Source: an uncultured Dysosmobacter sp.
GTDB taxonomy: Bacteria > Bacillota > Clostridia > Oscillospirales > Oscillospiraceae
Assembly (NCBI GenBank): GCA_934636905.1
Contig: CAKUBJ010000001.1
Coordinates: 44,486-108,485 of the forward strand
DNA length: 64,000 bases
Direction: 5' to 3'
Shown here: piece after piece, positions 32,541 through 41,301 of the stretch
Position numbering within the stretch: position 1 is the stretch's first letter
How the letters are laid out: the number at the start of each line of letters is the position of its first letter
Translations under genes and position numbers: made by a program
Notes under the pieces: model-generated
Told to the model about the DNA's origin: nothing
What the model saw: the letters and a program-made list of their open reading frames with translations, nothing else
Databases searched by the model: none

Positions 32541-34589
32541 TCAGCACAGCTTGGCGCCTGCCGGGATGCTGTCGTCCAGCATGATGAGGTTCAGCTTCTC
32601 CTCCCCCTTTTCCGTGTGGACGGCGGAGAGGAGCATCCCGTTGCTTTCCAGCCCCATCATCTTCCGGGGCGGCAGGTTTACAATGGCGGCCAGCGTTTTG
32701 CCCACCAGTTCCTCCGGCTCATAGAACTTGTGGATGCCGGAGAGAATCTGCCGGTCGGTGCCGGTGCCGTCGTCCAGCGTGAAGCGCAGCAGCTTCTCGG
32801 ACTTCTTCACGGCTTCACAGGCCTTCACCTTCACCACCCGGAGGTCAGATTTGCAGAAGGTGTCAAAGTCCACCTTTTCCGTCAGCTGCGGCTCCGTCTC
32901 CAGAGGGGGCAGCGCGGCCTTCCGAGCCTCGGCCTCGGCGGCTTCCAGTTCCTCCAGTGCCTTGGCGGCGTCCACCCGGGGGAAGAGGTTCTCGCCCTTG
33001 ATGACGGCTGCCGTCTCCGGCAGAACGCCCCACAGGTCGGCGGAGTCCCAGGTCTGGGCGGTTTTGTCCGCGCCAATCTGGACGAAGAGTTTTTCCATGC
33101 TCTCCGGCATGAAGGGGGTCAGCAGGATGCCGCAGATACGGGTAGCTTCCAACAGGTTATAGAGCACATGAGCCAGCCGGGAGGCGTTGGCCTCCATGTC
33201 CTTGGCCAGCGCCCAGGGGGCGTTTTCGTCGATATACTTGTTGGCCCGCTGGATGACCTTGAACACCTCGCTCAGGGCATTGTGGGGGGCGAAGGTATCC
33301 ATCTCGTGGGCATAGGTCTTCTTCAGACCGGCGGCCATGGCAACCAGCTGGGCGTCATACAGCACAGGGTCTGCGGTATCTCCGTTGGCGGACAGTTCCA
33401 CGCTGCTGCCCATCCGCACCATGGCGGCCAGCTGCTGCTCGTCGGCAGTGGCGCCGCAGCCGGCAGGCAGGGTGCCGCCGAAGTACTTGTTCACCATGGC
33501 GGTGGTGCGGCTCACCAGATTGCCCAGATCGTTGGCCAGATCGGTGTTGATGGTCTGGATCAGCAGTTCATTGGAGAAATTGCCGTCGGAGCCGAAGGGG
33601 AAGGTGCGCATCAGGAAGAAGCGCAGGGCGTCCACGCCGAACTTTTCCGCCAGCACATAGGGATCCACCACATTGCCCTTGGACTTGGACATCTTGCCGC
33701 CGTCCAGCAGCAGCCAGCCGTGGCCGAAGACGTGCCTGGGCAGGGGTTCCCCAAGGCTCATGAGCATGGCCGGCCAGATGATGGAGTGGAACCGGACGAT
33801 CTCCTTGCCTACGATGTTGACGCCGGGCCAGTACTTGTGATACTCGTCATAGCGGTCGTTCTCATAGCCCAGTGCGGTGATATAGTTGGTCAGGGCGTCC
33901 AGCCAGACGTACACAACGTGCTTGGGGTCGAAGTCCACGGGGATGCCCCAGGTGAAGCTGGTGCGGGAAACGCACAGATCCTCCAGACCGGGGTCGATGA
34001 AGTTCTTCACCATCTCGTTGACGCGGCTGCGGGGCTGGAGGAAGTCGGTGTTCACCAGCAGATCCCGGATGCGGTCGGCGTACTTGCTCAGGCGGAAGAA
34101 GTAGGCCTCCTCCTCAGCGTCCACCACCGGGCGGCCGCAGTCGGGGCAGCAGCCGTCCTTCAGCTGGCTCTCCGTCCAGAAGGATTCACAGGGGGTGCAG
34201 TACTTGCCCTTGTAGGTGCCCTTGTAGATGTCCCCCTTGTCGTACATCTTGCGGAAGATCTTCTGCACGGCGGAAACGTGGTAATCGTCGGTGGTGCGGA
34301 TGAAGCGGTCATTGGAGATGTTCATCAGCTTCCACAGATCCCGGACGCCCCGGGGGCCTTCCACAATGCGGTCTACGAACTCCTTGGGGGTGATGCCGGC
34401 GGCTTCCGCCTTCTGCTCAATCTTCTGGCCGTGCTCATCGGTGCCGGTGAGGAACATGACGTCCTCTCCCTTCAGCCGGTGGTAGCGGGCCAGAGTGTCG
34501 GTGGCCACGGTGCAGTAGGTGTGGCCGATGTGCAGCTTGTCAGAGGGGTAGTAGATGGGGGTTGTGATATAAAACGTATCGTGTCCCAT
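32541..34589 (-). CDS. metG: Methionyl-tRNA synthetase with C-terminal tRNA-binding domain
   Basis: A 682-aa class I synthetase. It has the HIGH motif in YPSDKLHIGHTY, a zinc-binding knob (CTPCESFW with CCPDCGRP), the KMSKS loop in GGKMSKSKGNVVDPY, an anticodon-binding helical domain, and a C-terminal Trbp111-like OB domain (FCKSDLRVVKVKACEAVKK) that helps dimerisation and tRNA binding. GGAGAA precedes the ATG. Its leader is a T-box with a Met specifier, so uncharged initiator or elongator tRNA-Met should turn it on. Confidence 0.96.
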   Translation of the reverse strand: MGHDTFYITTPIYYPSDKLHIGHTYCTVATDTLARYHRLKGEDVMFLTGTDEHGQKIEQKAEAAGITPKEFVDRIVEGPRGVRDLWKLMNISNDRFIRTTDDYHVSAVQKIFRKMYDKGDIYKGTYKGKYCTPCESFWTESQLKDGCCPDCGRPVVDAEEEAYFFRLSKYADRIRDLLVNTDFLQPRSRVNEMVKNFIDPGLEDLCVSRTSFTWGIPVDFDPKHVVYVWLDALTNYITALGYENDRYDEYHKYWPGVNIVGKEIVRFHSIIWPAMLMSLGEPLPRHVFGHGWLLLDGGKMSKSKGNVVDPYVLAEKFGVDALRFFLMRTFPFGSDGNFSNELLIQTINTDLANDLGNLVSRTTAMVNKYFGGTLPAGCGATADEQQLAAMVRMGSSVELSANGDTADPVLYDAQLVAMAAGLKKTYAHEMDTFAPHNALSEVFKVIQRANKYIDENAPWALAKDMEANASRLAHVLYNLLEATRICGILLTPFMPESMEKLFVQIGADKTAQTWDSADLWGVLPETAAVIKGENLFPRVDAAKALEELEAAEAEARKAALPPLETEPQLTEKVDFDTFCKSDLRVVKVKACEAVKKSEKLLRFTLDDGTGTDRQILSGIHKFYEPEELVGKTLAAIVNLPPRKMMGLESNGMLLSAVHTEKGEEKLNLIMLDDSIPAGAKLC

Positions 34590-34633
34590 GGGTGTTCTCC
34601 TTCTCTATCATAAATTTCTCATATCTTTGTATC

Positions 34634-34930
34634 CATGAAAAAAGCGCCGTCCCCGAGCCATGCTCAAGGACGGCGGATAAGGCCGTGATACCACCTTGCT
34701 TCACGCATCCCTCGCAGAATGCGCCTCGGGGTGCACTGGCACCCTGCGCTGTAATGGGCGCACCCAGCGCGGTTGGGCGTCTGCGGACGCTTTGCGCGCG
34801 GCTCCGGGATCATGTTCTGCGCTCTGTGCCGCGTCCCTTTTCAGCTGCCGGGACTCTCTGCGGCGGCGGAGGGGCGCGTACTCTTCCCATCCTTGCCTGC
34901 TGTTCCTATTTTCGGTCAAATAACAGAAAA
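34634..34930 (-). ncRNA. T-box riboswitch of metG, specifier ATG (Met)
   Basis: On the minus strand the leader begins with a stem I region containing GGAAGAGTA and CAGAGAG, then GAACATGAT, where ATG at 34811-34816 is the likely specifier for methionine. The T-box sequence AAGGTGGTATCACGG lies at 34683-34697, followed by a terminator GCCGTCC / GGACGGC and TTTTTT (34637-34675). T-boxes read the charging state of tRNA and allow transcription when the tRNA is uncharged. The specifier agrees with the downstream gene. Confidence 0.92.
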
Positions 34931-34959
34931 ATTATACAGCGGGCGGGGATTTTTGTCAA
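34931..34959 (-). promoter_or_regulatory. Promoter of the metG T-box transcript
   Basis: Perfect TTGACA and TATAAT with a 17-bp spacer on the minus strand, just upstream of the T-box leader. Confidence 0.9.
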
Positions 34960-34989
34960 GGAAAACAGCCCGGGATGCTGCCGTCAGAC

Positions 34990-35784
34990 TCAGGACAGCA
35001 GCATTTTGTCATTGGCCTCGTCGGAGCCGCTGGCGTGGCTGAACATGGCCAGCAGATCCGGCACCGTCAGCTTCTTCTTGTCCTCACCGGAAACGTCCAC
35101 CACCACATGGCCGGCATCCATCATAATCAGCCGGTTGCCGTGGGCAATGGCGTCCTTCATGTTGTGGGTAATCATCAGGGTGGTCAGCTGGTTTTCCTGC
35201 ACAATCTGGTCGGACAGTTCCAGCACCTTGGCGGCGGTTTTGGGATCCAGTGCGGCGGTGTGCTCGTCCAGCAGCAGCAGCTTGGGCTTCTTCAGGGAGG
35301 CCATCAGCAGCGTCAGCGCCTGACGCTGTCCGCCGGAGAGAAGTCCCACCTTGGCGGTAAGGCGGTCTTCCAGCCCCAGATCCAGCTTTTTCAGCAGTTC
35401 CTTGTAATCCGCCCGCTCCGAAGCGGTGATACCCCACTTCAGCCCCCGGGGCTGTCCCCGGCGGGCGGCCAGTGCCAGATTTTCCTCAATCTGCATGGTG
35501 GGCGCCGTGCCCATCATGGGATCCTGAAACACCCGCCCCAGAAGGGCGGCCCGCTTATGCTCCGGCAGCTTGGTAACGTCCTGCCCGTCAATGGTGATGG
35601 TGCCGGAGTCCACCTGAAATACGCCGGCAATGGCGTTGAGCATGGTGGACTTGCCGGCGCCGTTGCCGCCGATGACCGTTACGAAGTCGCCGTCCTTCAG
35701 CGTTAGATCCAGATGGTTCAGGGCGACCTTGGCGTTGATGGTGTTGGGGTTAAAGGTCTTGCAGATATTCTTCAGTTCAAGCAT
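34990..35784 (-). CDS. ABC importer ATPase (TrpZ/COG1101-type)
   Basis: A 264-aa ATPase with Walker A GGNGAGKSTML, Q-loop VFQDP, signature LLSGGQRQAL and Walker B LLLLDEHTAALD. The insertion MGTAPTMQIEENLALAARRG is typical of the COG1101 family paired with COG4120 permeases and COG2984 binding proteins. Members of this TrpXYZ-like group have been predicted to import tryptophan or related amino acids. Its start overlaps the permease stop by 8 bp. Confidence 0.87.
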   Translation of the reverse strand: MLELKNICKTFNPNTINAKVALNHLDLTLKDGDFVTVIGGNGAGKSTMLNAIAGVFQVDSGTITIDGQDVTKLPEHKRAALLGRVFQDPMMGTAPTMQIEENLALAARRGQPRGLKWGITASERADYKELLKKLDLGLEDRLTAKVGLLSGGQRQALTLLMASLKKPKLLLLDEHTAALDPKTAAKVLELSDQIVQENQLTTLMITHNMKDAIAHGNRLIMMDAGHVVVDVSGEDKKKLTVPDLLAMFSHASGSDEANDKMLLS

Positions 35785-36697
35785 GGGCGCTGCCTCCCTT
35801 CCGGGTGGGAATATGGCTCTTCCAGTAGGGAATTGCCAGGAATACCGCCACGATCAGGGCGGACACCAGCTTCAGGTCGTTGGTGTTCAGACCCAGCTGG
35901 AGAACGATTTGCAGAACAATGTAATAGATAACGGCGCCGATGGACACCGCCAGCAGCTTCAGGGCGAAGTTGCTGAACACCTTGCCGAAGGCCACCTCGC
36001 CAATGATGACGGCGGCCAGACCGATGACGATGGCGCCCCGGCCCATGTTGACGTCAGAGGAGCCCAGGAACTGCGCCAGCAGGCCGCCGGACACCGCCAC
36101 CAGCCCGTTGGACACCATCAGCCCCAGCACCACGTTGGCGTTGGTGTTGATGCCCTGCGCCCGGGCCATGTTGGGGTTGGCACCGGTGGCACGGAGGGAG
36201 CAGCCCTTTTCCGTGCCGAAAAACCAGTACAGCGCGGCGATCAGCACCGCCGTGAAGAGCAGCAGCAGGGGCAGGGGGTTGTTCAGCGTCAGCTTCAGCA
36301 CGTAGCGCTGGGACACCAGCAGGTCATACTTGTCCACGCTCACCGCCTGATTCGCCTTGGTGCCCATGATCCGCAGGTTGATGGAATACAGGGACAGCTG
36401 CGTGAGGATGCCCGCCAGAATCGCGGGGATGCCGCATTTCGTGTGGAACAGACCGGTGACAAAGCCCGCCAGCATCCCCGCTAGGAATGCGCACAGCAGC
36501 GCCAGCCACGCGTTCATGCCTGCCCGGATCAGCATCACCGCCACGGCGCCGCCGGTGGCCAGTGAGCCGTCAACCGTCAGGTCCGCCACATCCAGGATCC
36601 GGAACGTGATGTAGACGCCAATGGCCATCAGCCCCCAGATCAGCCCCAGCGCCACGGCGCCAGGCAGCGCGTTGATGAGGGAAGATAGAAAACTCAT
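35777..36697 (-). CDS. ABC importer permease (TrpY/COG4120-type)
   Basis: A 306-aa membrane protein with about eight helices, beginning MSFLSSLINALPGAVALGLI, and with the branched-chain-permease-like RILDVADLTVDGSLATGGAV and VNMGRGAIVIGLAAVIIGE segments. It forms the channel for the neighbouring ATPase and binding protein. AAGGAGAATC precedes the ATG at 36697. Upstream frame extension lacks a ribosome site. Confidence 0.87.
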   Translation of the reverse strand: MSFLSSLINALPGAVALGLIWGLMAIGVYITFRILDVADLTVDGSLATGGAVAVMLIRAGMNAWLALLCAFLAGMLAGFVTGLFHTKCGIPAILAGILTQLSLYSINLRIMGTKANQAVSVDKYDLLVSQRYVLKLTLNNPLPLLLLFTAVLIAALYWFFGTEKGCSLRATGANPNMARAQGINTNANVVLGLMVSNGLVAVSGGLLAQFLGSSDVNMGRGAIVIGLAAVIIGEVAFGKVFSNFALKLLAVSIGAVIYYIVLQIVLQLGLNTNDLKLVSALIVAVFLAIPYWKSHIPTRKGGSAHA

Positions 36698-36776
36698 ACC
36701 GATTCTCCTTGACGGCGGCAAGGGGAGGGGTCGCCCCCTCCTGCCGCTGTTTGTGTGTTATGAAAGGCGGGGGCGC

Positions 36777-37772
36777 TCAGCCCTCGATGGCGGTGTAGCC
36801 GTCCAGCGGGGTAATGCCCAGTTCCTCGCAGATGGTGGGATTGTACTTGGGGGTGGCGTCGGTGTACTCAATGGGCATGGTGGAGATGTCCGCCTCGCCG
36901 GTGAGGATCTTGGCGGCCATCTTGCCGGTGGTCACGCCCAGATCATAGTAGCTGATGGACAGGGTGGCCACGCCGCAGCCGGAGCAGATGCCCTCCTCGC
37001 CGCAGATGGCGGGAACCTTGGCGGGCACCAGCACGTTGGCGATGGCCTCGGTGTTGGAGGCGGCCACGTTGTCGGTGGGGATGTAGACCACATCGGCATA
37101 GTCGGCGGCGGACTGTGCCACGGAGGTGACATCGTTGGAGTCGGTGAAGGCGAATTCCTTCGTCTCAACGCCCTGATCGGCAAGGTTCTTGGCGACCTCC
37201 TCGATCTGATAGCGGGAGTTGGGCTCGGCGGAGCAGAACAGCAGCGCCACCTTCTCCGCCTTGGGGAACCATTCGGTAATCATGGCAGCCTGCTTCGCCA
37301 GATCCGCCAGGTCGGAGGTGCCGGAGATGTTGCCGCCCACGGTGCCGTCAAAGTCGTCCAGATCCAGCGCCACGCCGTAGGCGGTGATGGAGGTGCCCAG
37401 AATGGGGATATCGGCGGTGGCGGAGGCGGCGGCGGTCAGGGCGGCGGTGGCGTTTGCCATAATCAGATCCACGCCATCGGAGACAAAGCCGTTGACAATG
37501 GTGGAGCAGTTGGCGGAATCACCGGAGGCGTTCTTGTTCTCAAACTCCACCTGACCGGGCAGGGCTTCGTTCAGGGCGTCCATAAAGCCCTCAGTGGCGG
37601 CGTCCAGCGCCACATGCTGCACCAGCTGGCAGATGCCCACCTTGTAGACGGTGCCCTCGGCGGGGGAATTGTCAGAGCCGGTGGAGGGCGTTTCCGTCTT
37701 GGAGCCGCCGCAGGCGGTCATGGACAGCGTCATGGCCGCAGCCAGGACGAGTGCAAGCAGTTTCTTTTTCAT
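36777..37772 (-). CDS. ABC importer substrate-binding lipoprotein (TrpX/COG2984-type)
   Basis: A 331-aa lipoprotein with signal MKKKLLALVLAAAMTLSMTAC (lipid-carrying Cys21), then two alpha/beta lobes (YKVGICQLVQHVALDAATEG, VALLFCSAEPNSRYQIEEV, DVVYIPTDNVAASN) of the COG2984 family. It delivers substrate to the permease in the envelope. The Tyr/Phe-rich leader peptide upstream suggests an aromatic amino acid as substrate, which is inference. AAAGGAGAAGAGG precedes the ATG at 37772. Confidence 0.87.
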   Translation of the reverse strand: MKKKLLALVLAAAMTLSMTACGGSKTETPSTGSDNSPAEGTVYKVGICQLVQHVALDAATEGFMDALNEALPGQVEFENKNASGDSANCSTIVNGFVSDGVDLIMANATAALTAAASATADIPILGTSITAYGVALDLDDFDGTVGGNISGTSDLADLAKQAAMITEWFPKAEKVALLFCSAEPNSRYQIEEVAKNLADQGVETKEFAFTDSNDVTSVAQSAADYADVVYIPTDNVAASNTEAIANVLVPAKVPAICGEEGICSGCGVATLSISYYDLGVTTGKMAAKILTGEADISTMPIEYTDATPKYNPTICEELGITPLDGYTAIEG

Positions 37773-37820
37773 AATCCTCTTCTCCTTTGATTTCACGTTC
37801 GGATGGGTTGACAGATTCAA

Positions 37821-37864
37821 TCATAAAAACAAGGGCGCCCTGTCCGCGGAACAGAACACCCTTG
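37821..37864 (-). terminator. Attenuator terminator before the TrpX-type operon
   Basis: CAAGGGTGTTCTGT / ACAGGGCGCCCTTG (14 pairs including G-U) is followed by TTTTTATGA, 49 nt before the binding-protein start and 20 nt after the leader-peptide stop. The segment CGTCCTGTC in the leader gene (37892-37900) is complementary, with one G-U, to GACAGGGCG of the terminator (37836-37844), a possible competing pairing. Confidence 0.85.
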
Positions 37865-37883
37865 CATTTAACGGTTGAAAACC

Positions 37884-37982
37884 TTATGCCTGACAGGACG
37901 TCTGTTTCTTTTCCGCGTCAAAAAAGAAGCCCGCAAAAAAGCGTGCGTAGCGGTAATAATAGGTAATCATTCCGTAACGCAT
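37884..37982 (-). CDS. Tyr/Phe-rich leader peptide (32 aa)
   Basis: A short gene in the 5' leader of the importer operon. AAGGAG lies 6 nt before the ATG. The peptide begins MRYGMITYYYRYARFFAGFFF: within its first 21 residues are five tyrosines (3, 8, 9, 10, 12) and five phenylalanines (15, 16, 19, 20, 21). It ends in TAA before an intrinsic terminator. This is the classical layout of leader-peptide attenuation, in which ribosome stalling at Tyr/Phe codons would prevent termination. No sequence relative is recalled. Confidence 0.78.
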   Translation of the reverse strand: MRYGMITYYYRYARFFAGFFFDAEKKQTSCQA

Positions 37983-38023
37983 GAGAGGCTCCTTTCCGCC
38001 GTGTCCGGCCGGTTACTGCTACA

Positions 38024-38052
38024 AATATAATGCTTTAAACGAGTAGAGTCAA
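38024..38052 (-). promoter_or_regulatory. Promoter of the leader peptide and importer operon
   Basis: TTGACT and TATATT with a 17-bp spacer on the minus strand, 42 bp before the leader-peptide ATG. Confidence 0.8.
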
Positions 38053-38102
38053 CCGTGAATTTCGACAAAATGCGCAGAAAAATCCCACGGAGTTGAAACA
38101 CT

Positions 38103-38131
38103 TTGACAAGTCCCCGGTTTTCTGGTACACT
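38103..38131 (+). promoter_or_regulatory. Promoter of the M24 peptidase gene
   Basis: TTGACA and TACACT with a 17-bp spacer, 49 bp before the start codon, divergent from the importer promoter. Confidence 0.78.
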
Positions 38132-38179
38132 TCAGCCACAGGGAATGTGTCCCTACCACTCAGGAAAAGAGGAATGTCC

Positions 38180-39256
38180 ATGAACCATTTCAAACAGATT
38201 GCCGCCGCCATGGAGGCGCAGGGGCTGGACGCCATCCTGCTGACCTGCGAGGCCAACCGCTTTTATGCCTCCGGTTTCCACTCCACGGGAACTGACGGAG
38301 TGGCGGTGGTAACGCAGAACCGCAACTATTATTTTACCGACAGCCGCTATACCGAGGCTGCCGGACGCCTTGTGCAGGACGCCGAAATCCGGGAAACCAA
38401 CCGGGAGCACCCCTATGCGGATTTAATCAATGAGGTTATTGAAAAAGAGAAAATCGCCCGCATGGGCTATGAGGACGAGTATCTCACCGCCGCCGCCTAT
38501 AACCGCTATTCCGCAAAACTCCGCTGCGAACTGGTGCCTGCCACGCAGATGCTCTGGGACCTCCGGGCCGTCAAGGACGCGGAGGAACTGGAATATATGG
38601 TGAAGGCCCAGCGCATTGCGGAGCGGGCGCTGGAGGATGTGCTGAAGGAGATCCACCCCGGCGTCAGCGAAAAGGAAATCGCCGCCCGGCTCCAGTACCT
38701 CATGCTGCACTACGGCGCGGAGGACAAGTCCTTTGACCCCATTGTGGTTTCCGGCTCCAACGGCAGCCTGCCCCACGGCGTCCCCAGCGAGAAGCTGATT
38801 TGTGAGGGAGAGTTTGTCACCATGGACATCGGCTGCAAATTCGGCGGCTATTGCTCCGACATGACCCGCACCGTGGCGGTGGGGTACGCCACCGACGAGA
38901 TGCGGACGGTGTATGAAACGGTGCTGCAGGCGCAGCTGGCAGGCATTGCCGCCGCAAGGGGGGGCGTTTCCGGCCGGGATGTGGACGCCGCCGCCCGGAA
39001 GGTCATCGACGACGCCGGCTTCGGGGCTTACTTCGGCCACAGCTTTGGCCACAGCGTAGGCGTGGAGATTCACGAGAACCCCAACGCCGCCCCCTCCAAC
39101 ACGCAGCCTCTGCCGGCAGGCGCCGTCATCAGCGCGGAGCCGGGCATCTACCTGCCAGGCAGGCTGGGCGTGCGGATTGAGGATGTGGTCATTTTGACGG
39201 AAACCGGCTGTAAGGACATCACCCTCGCTCCTAAAAATTTGATTATTTTGAAGTGA
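38180..39256 (+). CDS. M24-family Xaa-Pro aminopeptidase (pita-bread fold)
   Basis: A 358-aa metallopeptidase that removes N-terminal residues before proline. The N-terminal creatinase-like domain spans about 1-125, and the catalytic domain has the metal ligands D in MDIGCKFGGYCSDMTRTV (two aspartates), H in HSFGHSVGVEIHE, E in ISAEPGIYL and E in VRIEDVVIL. Length is normal. AAGAGGAATG precedes the ATG at 38180; an in-frame ATG 6 nt upstream is too close to the ribosome site. Confidence 0.92.
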   Translation: MNHFKQIAAAMEAQGLDAILLTCEANRFYASGFHSTGTDGVAVVTQNRNYYFTDSRYTEAAGRLVQDAEIRETNREHPYADLINEVIEKEKIARMGYEDEYLTAAAYNRYSAKLRCELVPATQMLWDLRAVKDAEELEYMVKAQRIAERALEDVLKEIHPGVSEKEIAARLQYLMLHYGAEDKSFDPIVVSGSNGSLPHGVPSEKLICEGEFVTMDIGCKFGGYCSDMTRTVAVGYATDEMRTVYETVLQAQLAGIAAARGGVSGRDVDAAARKVIDDAGFGAYFGHSFGHSVGVEIHENPNAAPSNTQPLPAGAVISAEPGIYLPGRLGVRIEDVVILTETGCKDITLAPKNLIILK

Positions 39257-39263
39257 TTCTTCC

Positions 39264-39303
39264 AACAGAGTGCGAAAAATGTTAATTTTTCGCACTCTGT
39301 TTG
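39264..39303 (+). terminator. Terminator of the M24 peptidase gene
   Basis: ACAGAGTGCGAAAAA / TTTTTCGCACTCTGT stem followed by TTGT. Confidence 0.85.
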
Positions 39304-39315
39304 TCAATTGTGACG

Positions 39316-39344
39316 TTGACAAAGCGCGACGCTCATCGTATCAT
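39316..39344 (+). promoter_or_regulatory. Promoter of the pyrophosphatase gene
   Basis: TTGACA and TATCAT with a 17-bp spacer, 36 bp before the start codon. Confidence 0.78.
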
Positions 39345-39380
39345 CTATAGCGGAATTATCATCTTGGGAAAGGAATCATT

Positions 39381-40994
39381 ATGGATACAGTATATATCAC
39401 AGGGCACCGCAACCCGGATACGGACTCCATCGTCTCCGCCATGGCCTACGCCGCGCTGAAAAATGCACTGGGGCAGCGGCAGTACCGCGCCGCCCGACTG
39501 GGGCAGATCAGCGACGAAACCCAGGCCGTGCTGAACCGCTTCGGTGCCCAGCCTCCCCAGATCATCAGCAACGTGCGTACCCAGGTGCGGGATCTGGCCT
39601 ACGACACGCCCCCTACCCTGTCTGCCGCCGCCACCATCAGCCGGGCATGGCAGACCATGCAGGCGGATCGCATCTCCGTAATTCCGGTGGCCAATGAGGA
39701 CGGTACACTGTACGGAATGCTCTCCGCCGGCGACGTGGCCAATTACGATATGCTGGCGGTGCGCAACGCGGTGGTGGAGAACGTGCCGGTGTACAACCTG
39801 CTGTCGGTTCTGGAAGGGCGGGTTCTCAACGAGGGCGCCCAGATCCGGGACGAGGTGTCCGGCGAAGTGACCGTCGCCCTGCCGGCAGGGCGGGAAAACC
39901 TGCTGTTCTCCTCTCCGGAGAGCATTGTGGTCTGCGGCGACCAGCCTGACATGATCCGCCGGGCGCTGGAACTGAAGGTTGGCTGCGTCATCGTCTGTCA
40001 GGCGGAGGTGCAGCAGGATCTGCTGGATATGGACACGGATACCTGCATCATTTCCACCCCCTTTGACGCTTACCGGGCGGTTCACCTGATCTGCCACGCG
40101 CTGCCCATCGAGCGGATCTGCAAGAGCCACGATCTGGTGTGCTTCCATCTGGACGACTACATTGACGACGTGCGCAACACCGTGCTGGAAAGCCGCTTCC
40201 GGGCCTACCCCATTCTGGACGAGAACGAGCATGTGGTGGGCACCCTGTCCCGGTTCCACCTGCTGCGTCCCCGGCGGAAACAGGTGATCCTCATGGATCA
40301 CAACGAAAAGTCCCAGTCCGTGGCAGGGCTGGATCAGGCGGAGATTCTGGAGATTGTGGATCACCACCGTCTGGCGGACATTGAAACCAAGAACCCCATC
40401 TATGTCCGCAACGAACCGGTGGGCAGCACCACCACCATCGTGGCGGATATGTATCAGGAAAAGGGGCTGATGCCCACTGCCAAAATGGCAGGCCTGATGG
40501 CCGCCGCCATTGTGTCCGACACGGTGATGTTCAAGTCCCCCACCTGCACCCAGCGGGACATCGACATTGCCGGCCGCATGGCACGCATCGCCAACGTGTC
40601 TCTGGATGATCTGGGCAAGACCATTTTCTCCGCCGCCTGCGGCGAGGACAAGAGTGCCAAGGCCATTCTGAAGGCCGACTACAAGGAGTTCCACATCGCC
40701 GGGCACAATCTGGCAGTGAGCCAGGTGACGTGCATGGATTCCGATCGGCTGATCTCCCGGAAAGAGGAGTTCATGGCGTGTATGCAGGAAGTCCGGAAGA
40801 AGCAGGCGCTGGAAACCGTGCTGCTGATGATTACCGACGTGCTGATAGATGGCTCCTACCTGCTGTATGTGGGAGACGAGGACACCATCCGGCAGGCTTT
40901 CAACATCGCCGGCGAGAAGAACGCCGTATTCCTGCCGGGCATTCTGAGCCGGAAAAAGCAGGTGATTCCTACACTCTCCGCCCTGTGGGGCTGA
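39381..40994 (+). CDS. ppaC: Family II inorganic pyrophosphatase with CBS-DRTGG-CBS regulatory insert
   Basis: A 537-aa DHH-family Mn2+/Co2+ enzyme that splits pyrophosphate in the cytosol. The N-terminal metal site is ITGHRNPDTDSIVSAM, and the DHH motif lies in EIVDHHRLADIET. Ordinary family II enzymes have about 310 residues. The extra 230 residues hold a CBS pair (RISVIPVANEDGTLYGML and FRAYPILDENEHVVGTL) and a DRTGG domain between them, which in clostridial relatives bind adenine nucleotides and tune activity. GGGAAAGGAA precedes the ATG. A terminator follows. Confidence 0.93.
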   Translation: MDTVYITGHRNPDTDSIVSAMAYAALKNALGQRQYRAARLGQISDETQAVLNRFGAQPPQIISNVRTQVRDLAYDTPPTLSAAATISRAWQTMQADRISVIPVANEDGTLYGMLSAGDVANYDMLAVRNAVVENVPVYNLLSVLEGRVLNEGAQIRDEVSGEVTVALPAGRENLLFSSPESIVVCGDQPDMIRRALELKVGCVIVCQAEVQQDLLDMDTDTCIISTPFDAYRAVHLICHALPIERICKSHDLVCFHLDDYIDDVRNTVLESRFRAYPILDENEHVVGTLSRFHLLRPRRKQVILMDHNEKSQSVAGLDQAEILEIVDHHRLADIETKNPIYVRNEPVGSTTTIVADMYQEKGLMPTAKMAGLMAAAIVSDTVMFKSPTCTQRDIDIAGRMARIANVSLDDLGKTIFSAACGEDKSAKAILKADYKEFHIAGHNLAVSQVTCMDSDRLISRKEEFMACMQEVRKKQALETVLLMITDVLIDGSYLLYVGDEDTIRQAFNIAGEKNAVFLPGILSRKKQVIPTLSALWG

Positions 40995-41017
40995 TTCCCT
41001 GCGCATTTTCTCAGATC

Positions 41018-41054
41018 AACAAACTCCGCCCTTACAGAGGGCGGAGTTTGTTTA
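41018..41054 (+). terminator. Pyrophosphatase terminator
   Basis: AACAAACTCCGCCC / GGGCGGAGTTTGTT, loop TTACAGA, followed by TACC. Confidence 0.85.
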
Positions 41055-41088
41055 CCGTATGAAAACCCGTTTCTGCGGCAGACGGAAA

Positions 41089-41123
41089 AGACGCCCCGTG
41101 CGGTGCCACCGCATGGGGCGTCT
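41089..41123 (+). repeat. Hairpin flanking mobile-like element 2
   Basis: AGACGCCCC and its complement GGGGCGTCT enclose an inner TGCGGT / ACCGCA stem. It ends 1 bp before element 2. On the far side the sequence AGACGCC (41285-41291) repeats only the first bases, as if the right copy was truncated. Confidence 0.6.
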
Positions 41124-41124
41124 C

Positions 41125-41283
41125 AGCGTGTCGAAAAAGTCTTTTCGCCCCGCTGAGCCAGTTTTCAGAACTTTATAAAGTTCTGAAAACTATAGATTTT
41201 AATGGCGCAGGACACCCTTCTTGGGTTTCCCGCGCACACCCTTCCTTACCGCCGCGGAAAACTCACCACTTTATCGACAGTCT
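41125..41283 (+). mobile_element. MITE-like element, copy 2 (159 bp)
   Basis: Same ends (AGCGTGTCGAAAAAGT ... ACTTTATCGACAGTCT) and internal GTTTTCAGAACTTT hairpin as copies 1 and 3. It lies between the convergent pyrophosphatase and aldose-epimerase genes. Confidence 0.82.
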
Positions 41284-41301
41284 CAGACGCCGGAGAGGAC
41301 T

